In this document: positions 6,694 through 15,039 of the stretch, piece by piece
Position numbering within the stretch: position 1 is the first letter of the stretch
Layout of the letters: every line of letters starts with the position of its first letter
DNA from: an uncultured Anaerolineales bacterium
GTDB lineage: Bacteria; Chloroflexota; Anaerolineae; Anaerolineales; Villigracilaceae
Reading direction: 5' to 3'
Assembly: GCA_937928015.1 (NCBI GenBank)
Contig: CALFXA010000009.1
Span: 1-35,269 of the forward strand
DNA: 35,269 nt
The notes under the pieces: generated by a model
What the model was told of the DNA's origin: nothing
The model's database searches: none
What the model saw: only the letters and a program-made list of their open reading frames with translations
Position numbers and translations under genes: made by a program

Positions 6694-8841
6694 ATGACGA
6701 CAGAAACTTTGATTTGGTTAATCCCGCTTCCGCCTGCCCTGGCGTTCTTCCTGATTGTGCTGTTCACCAACAAGAACAAGGCGCTCAGTCACACGGTTGG
6801 CGTTGGCGCGGCGGTTCTCTCCTGGCTGGCCAGCATGGTCGTTTTCTTCCGCGCCCTGAGCGTGGAGCATCTGGGCGAGCATCCGTTTGTCTCCTCGGTC
6901 AACTGGTTGCCGACGGGCGACACCTGGTTCCGCATCGGCGTGGCCATCGATCCGCTCGGCGCGGCCGTGTTGTTCTTCGTGTCGATCACGATCTTCATGA
7001 TCTTCCTATACAGCGTCGGCTATCATAACTTCGGCCAGCCCGCTGGCGACCATGATCGCAAGGGTCTGCCCCCGCACGGCGCGACCGTCACCGACGAGCA
7101 CGGACACCAGCACGTCGTCCCGTCCGTCGAGCCGATGTACTCGCGCTTTTTTGCCTTCCTTGGTCTGTTCGCCTTCGGCATGTACACGCTGGTGGTCTCC
7201 GATAACTTGCTGACCCTGTTCGTTGGCTGGGAGATCATGGGCCTGTGCTCCTACCTGCTGATCGGCTTCTGGTACGGCAAGCCCTCCGCGCGCGCGGCGG
7301 CCATCAAGGCCTTCATGACCACCCGCATCGGCGACGTGTTCATGCTGCTGGGCATCGGCCTGCTGTACTCGCTGACGGGTACCCTGAACTTCCGCGAGAT
7401 CTTCGGCAACGAAGAACTCATGCACACTCTGGCGACGCCTGGCACGACTCTCTTTGGCCTCTCCCTGGCGGGACTGATCGCGCTGCTGCTCTTCATCGGC
7501 ACGGTCGGTAAATCAGCGCAGTGGCCGCTGCACGTCTGGCTGCCCGACGCGATGGAGGGTCCGACCCCCGTCAGCGCCATGATCCATGCGGCCACGATGG
7601 TGTCGGCGGGCGTGTATGCGGTCATCCGCATGTTCCCGCTGCTCAGCCTCGACCACAACACGATGACCGTGGTGGCCTTCATCGGCACCTTCACGGCCAT
7701 CTTTGCCGCGACCATTGCGGTGGCCCAGAACGACATCAAGCGCGTGCTGGCCTACTCGACCATCTCGCAGCTCGGTTTCATGATCGCCGCGCTCGGCATT
7801 GGCGCGTATGTGGCGGCGGCTTTCCATCTCGTCACCCACGCCTTCTTCAAGGCGCTACTCTTCCTCGGCTCGGGCTCGGTCATCCACGGCATGGAGCACG
7901 GCGTGCTCCACACGGGAAACCACAGCGTCGACCCGCAGGATATGTTCAACATGGGCGGCCTGCGCAAGAAGATGCCCATCACCTTCTGGACCTTCTTGAT
8001 CGGCGGCTTCGCCCTCTCGGGTTTCCCGCTCCTCACGGCGGGCTTCTGGTCGAAGGACGAGATTCTGGCGGACGCCTGGGCGAACGGTCATCTGGCCGTT
8101 TTCATCACCCTGGCGACTGCGGCCTTCCTGACCGCCTTCTACACCATGCGCCAGATCACCCTGACCTTCCTGGGCGAACCGCGCACGAAGGAAGCCGAAC
8201 ACGCCCAGGAGACTCCCTGGACGATGACCGTCCCGCTGATGGTGCTCTCGGTCTTTGCCATCGGCTACGGCTGGGTCGGCATCCCCGAGGATTTCCCCCT
8301 TTTGGGCGGACTCCTCCCGAGTTGGTTCCACGAATTCGTGGGCGGCACGCTGGCCGAACATCCCGAGGTCATCCCCTTCAACCCTGTCCCGCTGACCGTC
8401 TCTCTGGTGGTGGCGCTCGGCGGCCTACTTCTTGGCTGGTTGTACTATCGAAACGTCAACTCGGCCAAGGAAGACTTCTTCCAGATCCCCCTGCTCAAGA
8501 ACAAGTACCACTTCGACGAAGCCTACCAGGTCGTCTTCATCGGGCCTGTCATCTGGCTGTCCGAGGTCTTTACTAAATGGGCCGACCAGGGTGTGATCGA
8601 CGGCATCCTGCACTTCTTCGGTCCCGCCACGGGCGGAATCGGCGCCTTCATCCGTAACAAGATTGACCTGCCCATCATCAACGAGTTTATCGGAGACGGC
8701 CTGGCGGCGGTCACCCAGGAGACGGGACGCACCCTGCGCCCGATCCAGACGGGCCGCATCCAGCAGTATATGATGCTCTCGCTGGTCATCCTGGCGGTCG
8801 TCGGCGCGTTGTTGTACTTCATGCTGGGCGCGGGCCTGTAG
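6694..8841 (+). CDS. nuoL: NADH-quinone oxidoreductase subunit L
   Basis: The 715-residue distal antiporter-like subunit, which is about 100 residues longer than E. coli NuoL. Key channel residues are present: E180 (GWEIMGLCSYLL) and K273 (GKSAQWPLHVWLPDAM). Two insertions stand out. One is a hydrophilic His-rich loop at about 112-147 (with DEHGHQH). The other is in the C-terminal lateral-helix region, where a VID/IIN-like element occurs twice (D631 and D658, 27 residues apart) before IQTGRIQQY (684-692) and the last membrane helix. NuoL is the pump at the far end, and its lateral helix runs along the NuoM/NuoN subunits. Confidence 0.95.
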   Translation: MTTETLIWLIPLPPALAFFLIVLFTNKNKALSHTVGVGAAVLSWLASMVVFFRALSVEHLGEHPFVSSVNWLPTGDTWFRIGVAIDPLGAAVLFFVSITIFMIFLYSVGYHNFGQPAGDHDRKGLPPHGATVTDEHGHQHVVPSVEPMYSRFFAFLGLFAFGMYTLVVSDNLLTLFVGWEIMGLCSYLLIGFWYGKPSARAAAIKAFMTTRIGDVFMLLGIGLLYSLTGTLNFREIFGNEELMHTLATPGTTLFGLSLAGLIALLLFIGTVGKSAQWPLHVWLPDAMEGPTPVSAMIHAATMVSAGVYAVIRMFPLLSLDHNTMTVVAFIGTFTAIFAATIAVAQNDIKRVLAYSTISQLGFMIAALGIGAYVAAAFHLVTHAFFKALLFLGSGSVIHGMEHGVLHTGNHSVDPQDMFNMGGLRKKMPITFWTFLIGGFALSGFPLLTAGFWSKDEILADAWANGHLAVFITLATAAFLTAFYTMRQITLTFLGEPRTKEAEHAQETPWTMTVPLMVLSVFAIGYGWVGIPEDFPLLGGLLPSWFHEFVGGTLAEHPEVIPFNPVPLTVSLVVALGGLLLGWLYYRNVNSAKEDFFQIPLLKNKYHFDEAYQVVFIGPVIWLSEVFTKWADQGVIDGILHFFGPATGGIGAFIRNKIDLPIINEFIGDGLAAVTQETGRTLRPIQTGRIQQYMMLSLVILAVVGALLYFMLGAGL

Positions 8842-8850
8842 GAGCGAACG

Positions 8851-10416
8851 ATGAATTTCATTTACGAACACCTCCTCCTTGTCATCCTGTTCTTCCCCAC
8901 CCTGGCTGCGCTGGTGATGCTTTTCCTGCCCGCGGGCGAGAACAAACTCCTGCGTTGGTTTGCCTTCGGTGCGAGCCTGGTTCCGTTCATCCTGTCGGTC
9001 TGGTTGTGGACTCAGTTCGATCCCAACGTCGCGGGATACCAGTTCGAGGCGCAATACCCTTGGTATGAAGCCCTGCACTCGTCCCTGCACCTGGGCGTGG
9101 ACGGCCTCTCGCTGACGATGGTCATGCTGACCACCCTGTTGACCCCGATTGCCCTCCTGGCTTCGTTCAGCATCAACGACCGCGTCAAGGCCTATATGAT
9201 GCTGTTCCTGTTCCTGGAGACGGGCATGCTTGGCGTCTTCATGGCCGTTGACTTGCTGATCTTCTTCGTATTCTGGGAAGTTGGCCTGGTGCCGATGTAC
9301 TTCCTCATCAACCAATGGGGCAGCCCCAAGGGTGAGCGCGAAGTACGCAGCATCTTTGGCAAATTCACCATGTCGGCCCGCAACTATGCCTCGCTCAAGT
9401 TCATGATCTACACCATGGGCGGTTCGCTGGGCCTGCTGCTTGCGGTCCAGATGTTGGGCGTGCTGTTCGGGAATTACGACCTACAATACATCACGGCCAA
9501 CTGGTCAGGCTACACCAAAGACCTGATGGGAATCTCGGTCAGCACGGTGAAGACGGTGGCTTTCTGGGCCTTCGTGATCGCCTTCGCGGTCAAGGTCCCG
9601 TTGTGGCCCTTCCACACCTGGCTGCCCGACGCTCATACTGAGGCGCCGACGGCGGGTTCGATGATCCTGGCGGGCGTATTGCTCAAGCTGGGCGCGTACG
9701 GCTTCCTGCGTCTGGTCCTGCCGTTGTATCCCGCCGAGGCGAAGTATTTCGCGGGCGCGCTGGCCTTCCTGGCCACAGCCGCCATCGTCTTTGGCGCGTT
9801 TGCCTCCTTCGGCCAGACGGATTTCAAACGCCTGGTGGCCTACTCCTCGGTCAACCACATGGGCTTTGTGGTGCTTGGCATCGCTGCGGCGGCTTCCGCC
9901 GTCGGCACGCAGGACGCCACCATCGCCCTGAACGGCGCGGTCTTACAGATGTTCAACCACGGTCTCTCGGCGGCGGGCATGTTCTTCCTGGTGGGCGTGA
10001 TCTACGAGCGTACCCACACCCGCAACCTGGATGACTTCGGCGGCCTGTTCCCGCTGGTGCCTGTCTACGGCGGCATCCTGATCTTCACCCGCATGGCCTC
10101 CCTCGGTCTGCCCGGACTCAATGGCTTCATCTCCGAGTTCCTGGTGGTGCGGGGCTCCCTGCCGCTGCTGCCTGTGTACACAGCCGTCAGCATGCTCGGC
10201 CTGTTGATGACGGGCGCTTACATCCTCAAGGGCATCAAGCAGGTCCTGCACGGTCCGCTCAACGAACATTGGGCGCACGGCGAACATAAGCTGACCGAGA
10301 TCAACACCCGCGAGATCCTGGTCATGGCTCCGCTCATGATCCTCATCCTGGTCATCGGCCTGTGGCCCGCCTGGATCCTGGACGTGATCAACAAAGCCAT
10401 GATGATGCTCTTCTAA
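8851..10416 (+). CDS. nuoM: NADH-quinone oxidoreductase subunit M (first copy)
   Basis: A 521-residue antiporter-like proton-pumping subunit of complex I with about 14 predicted helices. The conserved charged residues of the channel are all present: E143 (FWEVGLVPMYFL), K248 (AVKVPLWPFHTWLPDAH), K279 (GVLLKLGAYG) and a glutamate in NGFISEF. There is a short extra loop at about 160-180 (GEREVRSIFGKFTMSARN). The RBS AGGAG precedes the ATG. This copy looks like a standard, functional NuoM, unlike the copy that follows. Confidence 0.95.
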   Translation: MNFIYEHLLLVILFFPTLAALVMLFLPAGENKLLRWFAFGASLVPFILSVWLWTQFDPNVAGYQFEAQYPWYEALHSSLHLGVDGLSLTMVMLTTLLTPIALLASFSINDRVKAYMMLFLFLETGMLGVFMAVDLLIFFVFWEVGLVPMYFLINQWGSPKGEREVRSIFGKFTMSARNYASLKFMIYTMGGSLGLLLAVQMLGVLFGNYDLQYITANWSGYTKDLMGISVSTVKTVAFWAFVIAFAVKVPLWPFHTWLPDAHTEAPTAGSMILAGVLLKLGAYGFLRLVLPLYPAEAKYFAGALAFLATAAIVFGAFASFGQTDFKRLVAYSSVNHMGFVVLGIAAAASAVGTQDATIALNGAVLQMFNHGLSAAGMFFLVGVIYERTHTRNLDDFGGLFPLVPVYGGILIFTRMASLGLPGLNGFISEFLVVRGSLPLLPVYTAVSMLGLLMTGAYILKGIKQVLHGPLNEHWAHGEHKLTEINTREILVMAPLMILILVIGLWPAWILDVINKAMMMLF

Positions 10417-10429
10417 TCGAGGTGGATCA

Positions 10430-11989
10430 ATGAATTTTCCTGTACTGAGTGTAATTGTCTTTACTCCCCTCGTGGCGGCGGTGTTGATCCTATTGATCCC
10501 CGCAGACCGCAAGAACGAAGTGCGCACCACGGCATTGGTGGCTGCGGTCTTCGCGCTGGCGTTGTCCGTCTGGGTGTATGCCCAATATGCCATCAATGCC
10601 TATACTGGCTACCAGTTCATCGAAAAGATGACCTGGCTCTCGGTCGGCAACCTGCACATCGATTACCACGTCGGCGTGGACGGCATGAGCGCGCCGCTGG
10701 TCCTGCTAACGGGCATCGTCATGTTTACGGGCGTGCTCATCTCCTGGGGCAAGGACGATCCTCACGGCCCGACGGGCATTCAGGACCGTCCGCGCGAGTT
10801 CTTTGCCTTCCTGTTCCTGCTGGCGGGCGGCGTGTTCGGCGTGTTCGTCTCGCTGGACCTGTTCCTGCTGTTCTTCTTCTATGAGATCGCGGTCTTCCCG
10901 ATGTACCTGCTGATCGCCATCTGGGGCTGGGTCAAGACCCGCGAGTACGCCGCCATGAAGTTGACCCTGTACCTGTTCATCGGCTCGGTGGTGGCGCTGA
11001 TCGGCGCCCTGGCCATGTACTGGACGGCAGGTCAGGCGACGGGTGTATATACCTTCGACATGCTCAAGATCTCTGAGGCCCAGCAGGCGGGCGCGTTCAA
11101 CGGGCTGGTCAACTTCTTCGGCGCGCAGGTGCCGTTCCAGGTGGTCTGGTTCCTGCCTGTCTTTCTCGGTTTTGCGGTGTTGGGCGGCATCTGGCCCTTC
11201 CACAACTGGTCGCCTGACGGCCACGTGGCTGCGCCGACGGCCGTCTCCATGTTCCATGCGGGCGTGCTGATGAAATTGGGCGCGTTCGCGGCCCTGCGCG
11301 TCGGCATCATGTTGCTGCCCGATGGCGCGAAATATTGGGCCTGGCTGATCATGCTCTTTGCCACCGTTGCGGTGGTCTACGGCGCATACATCGCCTTCGT
11401 CCAGACCGACATGAAATACATGATCGGCTTCTCTTCGGTCTCGCACATGGGCCTGGTGATGTTCGGCCTCTCGACCCTCAACAAGGACGGCCTGACGGGC
11501 GCTGGCCTGCAAATGTTCTCGCACGGTGTGATGACGGCTCTCTTCTTTGCTGTGACCGGCATGATCTATGACCGCGCCCACACCCGCCAGATCCCCGAAC
11601 TGGGCGGCATGATCAAGCCTCTGCCCTGGGCGGGAGTCGGGTTCATCATCGGCGGTCTGGTCTCGATGGGCATGCCGTTCTTCTCGGGCTTCGTGGCCGA
11701 GTTCCCGATCTTCATGGGCGTGTGGCAGGTGATGCCGATTGCAGCCATCATCGCCTCCATCTCGATTGTCATCACGGCGGCCTACATCATGAACAATATC
11801 CGCCGCGTGTTCTTCGGCGAGGTGCCCGCCAACCTGGAGGGTCACATCAGCCCGATTACCGCGCTCGACAAGGTGGCCATTGCCACCCTGTGTCTGCTGA
11901 TGGTGGCGCTTGGTCTGTTCCCCTGGTTGATGGCTCCCATGATCCAGTCGGGCGTGAATAGTATTCTGACTCTCCTGGGAGGTGCGTAA
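10430..11989 (+). CDS. nuoM: NuoM paralogue (second copy, altered channel residue)
   Basis: A 519-residue antiporter-like subunit clearly homologous to NuoM. It keeps the glutamate E152 (FFYEIAVFPMYL), K282 (GVLMKLGAFA) and the glutamate in SGFVAEF. The otherwise near-invariant mid-membrane lysine is gone: where the first NuoM has AVKVPLWPFHTW, this one has AVLGGIWPFHNW, so L251 replaces lysine and G253 replaces proline. It sits in the operon between nuoM and nuoN with 13- and 0-base spacing, so it is very likely built into the same complex. It could be an extra, modified pump unit or a mainly structural spacer. Confidence 0.9.
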   Translation: MNFPVLSVIVFTPLVAAVLILLIPADRKNEVRTTALVAAVFALALSVWVYAQYAINAYTGYQFIEKMTWLSVGNLHIDYHVGVDGMSAPLVLLTGIVMFTGVLISWGKDDPHGPTGIQDRPREFFAFLFLLAGGVFGVFVSLDLFLLFFFYEIAVFPMYLLIAIWGWVKTREYAAMKLTLYLFIGSVVALIGALAMYWTAGQATGVYTFDMLKISEAQQAGAFNGLVNFFGAQVPFQVVWFLPVFLGFAVLGGIWPFHNWSPDGHVAAPTAVSMFHAGVLMKLGAFAALRVGIMLLPDGAKYWAWLIMLFATVAVVYGAYIAFVQTDMKYMIGFSSVSHMGLVMFGLSTLNKDGLTGAGLQMFSHGVMTALFFAVTGMIYDRAHTRQIPELGGMIKPLPWAGVGFIIGGLVSMGMPFFSGFVAEFPIFMGVWQVMPIAAIIASISIVITAAYIMNNIRRVFFGEVPANLEGHISPITALDKVAIATLCLLMVALGLFPWLMAPMIQSGVNSILTLLGGA

Positions 11990-13435
11990 GTGTACACGCC
12001 AACCATGCTCCTGGCGATCCTGCCAGAAATCCTGTTGTTGACCCTGGGCGTGATCCTGCTGGTCGTCGAGCCGTTCTGGAAGGCTGAGAACCGCCGCAAT
12101 GCGGGCTGGCTGACCTTCGGCGGTCTGCTGGCGGTCCTGTTTATCAGCCTGCTCTTGGCCCGTCCCGCGGACTCGCAGACCGTCTTCGGCGGCATGCTGC
12201 GCTATGACTGGTACGGCTTCTTCTTCAAGATGATGTTCCTCTTTGCCGCCGCCGCCACCTCGTTGTTCATGATGGACCACGAGAAGCTCGGTCGGCGCGG
12301 AGAGTCTTACCTACTGCTGCTGGCGAGCACCCTCGGCATGTGCCTGATGGCTTCCTCCGCCGACCTGGTGATGCTGTACCTGGCCATCGAGACCACCTCC
12401 ATCCCGCTCTATGTCCTCTCGGGCTTCATGCTCGACGACAAGGCCTCCACCGAGGCGGGCTTTAAGTACCTGCTCTACGGCGCGGTGACCTCGGCCATCC
12501 TGCTCTATGGCTTTAGCCTGCTGTTCGGTTTTACGGGCACCACCAACCTCGATACGTTGGGAAATGCGCTCGCGGCTGGACCGAACATGAGCGGGCTGGT
12601 CTTCGGTGTGATCCTGCTCCTGCTGGTGGGGCTTGGCTTCAAGATATCGGCTGTGCCGTTCCACTTCTGGGCGCCCGACGTATACCAGGGTGCGCCGACA
12701 CCTGTGGCGGGCTTCCTCTCCACGGCTTCCAAGGCGGCGGGATTTGCCGTCCTGTTGCGATTGTTCTTTGCGGCCTTCCCTGGATACGCCAGTTGGACCT
12801 CTGTCCTGGCTGTGGTGGCGACTTTGACCATGACCATCGGCAACCTGCTGGCCCTGCCGCAGACCAATCTCAAGCGCCTGCTGGCCTACTCTTCCATCGC
12901 TCACGCAGGCTATGCCCTGATCGGCGTGGTGGCTTTCTCGGAATTGGGACGCGCCAGCGTGGTCTTCTACCTGCTGGCCTATATCGCCACCAACCTGTTG
13001 GCCTTCGGTGCGGTGATGGCGTTCAGCCGCGTGACGGGTACGGACGACATCAAGGACTTCTCGGGTCTCAGCCGTCGCTCTCCCTGGTTGGGACTGGCCA
13101 TGCTGGCGGCCTTCCTCTCGTTGGCGGGCATGCCGCCCTTCGGTGGATTTGTGGGCAAGGTGATCGTCTTCGCCGCCGCGGTCGACAAGGGCCTGTACGC
13201 GCTGGCCATCATCGGTATCCTCAACTCCATCATCGCGGTCTATTACTACCTGAATGTGCTTAAGTTCGTGTATCTATACCGCATGGAAGGTGAAAACGAG
13301 GAAACGCACCCCATTCCGCTGACCCGTCCGTACGCCATCGCCCTGGTGGTGCTGGCTCTCGGTGTGGTCCTGCTCGGTACCCTCTTTGGCCCGTGGTTCA
13401 ATTGGTCCAATCTGGCCGCGCTAAATCTCTTTTAG
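11990..13435 (+). CDS. nuoN: NADH-quinone oxidoreductase subunit N
   Basis: A 481-residue antiporter-like subunit that joins the pumps to the NuoK/NuoJ part of the membrane arm. Key residues are seen: E134 (YLAIETTSIPLY), K159 (EAGFKYLLYGA), K218 (GFKISAVPFHFWAPDVY) and K248 (STASKAAGF). The start is a GTG at 11990, immediately after the nuoM-paralogue stop, with a strong GGGAGGT site 6 bases upstream; the first ATG is five codons later. It ends the complex I cluster. No terminator is seen before the next promoter. Confidence 0.94.
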   Translation: MYTPTMLLAILPEILLLTLGVILLVVEPFWKAENRRNAGWLTFGGLLAVLFISLLLARPADSQTVFGGMLRYDWYGFFFKMMFLFAAAATSLFMMDHEKLGRRGESYLLLLASTLGMCLMASSADLVMLYLAIETTSIPLYVLSGFMLDDKASTEAGFKYLLYGAVTSAILLYGFSLLFGFTGTTNLDTLGNALAAGPNMSGLVFGVILLLLVGLGFKISAVPFHFWAPDVYQGAPTPVAGFLSTASKAAGFAVLLRLFFAAFPGYASWTSVLAVVATLTMTIGNLLALPQTNLKRLLAYSSIAHAGYALIGVVAFSELGRASVVFYLLAYIATNLLAFGAVMAFSRVTGTDDIKDFSGLSRRSPWLGLAMLAAFLSLAGMPPFGGFVGKVIVFAAAVDKGLYALAIIGILNSIIAVYYYLNVLKFVYLYRMEGENEETHPIPLTRPYAIALVVLALGVVLLGTLFGPWFNWSNLAALNLF

Positions 13436-13443
13436 CCACTTTA

Positions 13444-13472
13444 TTGACCGCATTTGACCTGTCAGTTATAAT
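13444..13472 (+). promoter_or_regulatory. Strong sigma70-type promoter for the atp genes
   Basis: TTGACC (13444-13449), an exact 17-bp spacer and a perfect TATAAT (13467-13472). The next ATG (13481) is only 8 bases past the -10 box and has no Shine-Dalgarno sequence, so the first transcript is probably leaderless or nearly so. Confidence 0.8.
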
Positions 13473-13480
13473 CGCGCCGC

Positions 13481-13753
13481 ATGACACAAACGGAGCAAAA
13501 GGGCAAAAATATTCTGAACACCCTCCTGGTCGTAATGATCGGCCAGGTAGGGTGTTTGACCCTTGTCATTATCTTGGCTTCGGTCTTCGCTGGTATATGG
13601 CTCGATAATATGTTTGGAACAAAACCAGTCATCACGCTGGTTTTGTTATTCGCCGGGATCCCCGTTTCGGTGCTCCTGATGCTGTTTGTCTCGCGCAGGA
13701 CGCTGGCGAAATTGAAATCACAATCCGAATCAAGTACTTCAAACTCTGATTAA
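13481..13753 (+). CDS. AtpZ/AtpI-family ATP synthase accessory protein
   Basis: A 90-residue protein with a short polar N-terminus, two predicted membrane helices (about residues 13-39 and 46-69) and a polar Ser-rich tail. The inter-helix sequence AGIWLDNMFGTKP resembles the turn in AtpZ/AtpI proteins. Members of this family are usually encoded first in atp operons and are linked to c-ring assembly or Mg2+/Ca2+ handling in other bacteria. Its position directly before atpB supports this. The identification is by size, topology and context, not by strong motifs. Confidence 0.75.
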   Translation: MTQTEQKGKNILNTLLVVMIGQVGCLTLVIILASVFAGIWLDNMFGTKPVITLVLLFAGIPVSVLLMLFVSRRTLAKLKSQSESSTSNSD

Positions 13754-13765
13754 AGGAGGCGGACT

Positions 13766-14749
13766 TTGGAACAACAAAAACGTAGACCCTGGCGCCGCTG
13801 GGTCGTGCTGGTTCTGATGATCGTGGGCTTTGTTCTGGGTACCTATATTGTGCCCGTCCAGCCCGAGATCACCGTGGCCGCAGAAAAACTCATTGAAGAG
13901 CCAATTGCCGAAAATTTTCTTGGCCTTGGCCCGTTTTATTTGGTGAATACGATCCCCACATTGGTGGTGACCATTATTCTGCTGATTTGGCTGGCTTGGG
14001 CGACCAATCGTTCGCTCAAGAAGAGTGCCGAGACGGACCTGGTCCCGCGTGGAATCGGTAATGCGATGGAAGCCATCCTGGAGATGCTCTACAACCTGAC
14101 GGAGGGCTCGGCGGGGACCAAGTGGGCGAAGGCCATCTTCCCGTGGTTTGCCACCATCATGATCTATGTGCTGTTTGCGAACCTCCTCAAGCTCATCCCT
14201 GGCTTTGAATCGATCGGGGTGCTGCATCCTCGCGGCGGTGAGCATGCCGCGGCGGCAGCGCTGCACGGCTGGCAGATTTACACCCCTGAATTGAGCCATG
14301 AATATCTTCTGGCTCCCTTCTTCCGCGGCATCTCCGTGGACCTGAACTTCACCGCCTCGCTGGCGCTCATCGCTGTGGTGATGATCCAGGTCATCGGGTT
14401 CCGCGCGCAGGGCTGGGGTTACCTGAGCAAGTTCTTCAACACCCGCCGCATGTTCAAGGTGCCGTTCTTCGGCGCGATGGACTTCCTGGTCGGCCTGCTG
14501 GAGTTGATCTCGGAACTCTCCAAGATTCTCTCCTTTGCCTTCCGTCTGTTCGGTAACATGTTCGCGGGTATCGTGTTGGTCGCCATCGTGGCGGGGCTGC
14601 TGGGCAAGATCAGCATCCTGCCTGCCATGATCATGATGTTCGAACTCTTCGTTGGTGTCATCCAGGCCTTTGTGTTTGGTATGTTGACCATGGTCTTCAT
14701 GGCCCAGGCCACGCAGGGCCACGGCGATGAACACTCTGAATCTCACTAA
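13766..14749 (+). CDS. atpB: F-type ATP synthase subunit a
   Basis: A 327-residue Fo subunit holding the proton half-channels against the c-ring. The essential arginine is R260, in ILSFAFRLFGNMFAG, and the last two helices match the family. It is longer than E. coli subunit a (271) because of an extended N-terminus and a roughly 40-residue extracytoplasmic loop (about 150-190). The C-terminal tail is acidic and His-rich (GHGDEHSESH). The start is TTG at 13766, chosen because AGGAGG (13754-13759) lies 6 bases upstream. Confidence 0.93.
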   Translation: MEQQKRRPWRRWVVLVLMIVGFVLGTYIVPVQPEITVAAEKLIEEPIAENFLGLGPFYLVNTIPTLVVTIILLIWLAWATNRSLKKSAETDLVPRGIGNAMEAILEMLYNLTEGSAGTKWAKAIFPWFATIMIYVLFANLLKLIPGFESIGVLHPRGGEHAAAAALHGWQIYTPELSHEYLLAPFFRGISVDLNFTASLALIAVVMIQVIGFRAQGWGYLSKFFNTRRMFKVPFFGAMDFLVGLLELISELSKILSFAFRLFGNMFAGIVLVAIVAGLLGKISILPAMIMMFELFVGVIQAFVFGMLTMVFMAQATQGHGDEHSESH

Positions 14750-14783
14750 TAAACTGTTGGAATCAACCTAAGGAGGCTGAATC

Positions 14784-15023
14784 ATGGAAGGAAATCTTTT
14801 GGATGCGATGCGTTTCGTGGGCGCGGGCTTGTCGATGATCGGTGCGGCGGGCGCGGGTATTGGTATTGGTCTGTCGGTGCAGGGCGCCTTGACGGGTATG
14901 GCTCGCAATCCTGATACCTATGGTAACCTGCTGACCAACATGATCCTGGGTATCGCGTTCTCCGAGGCCATCGCGATCTACTGTCTGGTCATCGCGTTCC
15001 TGATGCTCTTCAAAGTCGTGTAG
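14784..15023 (+). CDS. atpE: F-type ATP synthase subunit c
   Basis: A 79-residue, two-helix proteolipid that forms the rotating c-ring. The Gly-rich first helix (GAAGAGIGIGLSVQGAL), the polar loop R41-N42-P43 and the ion-binding glutamate E61 (FSEAIAIYCLVIAF) are present. The Na+-type residues (Gln in helix 1, Ser/Thr after the glutamate) are absent, with I and A at those places, so H+ rather than Na+ coupling is inferred. Strong RBS AAGGAGG. Confidence 0.95.
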   Translation: MEGNLLDAMRFVGAGLSMIGAAGAGIGIGLSVQGALTGMARNPDTYGNLLTNMILGIAFSEAIAIYCLVIAFLMLFKVV

Positions 15024-15039
15024 TCAATAGGAGCACCCA

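Noticed and set aside
10706..12280. A long antisense open frame (about 520 codons) opposite the second nuoM and start of nuoN
   Set aside because: It is full of His, Gln, Glu and Arg, the expected reverse-strand image of membrane-protein codons; the plus-strand genes have clear family motifs.
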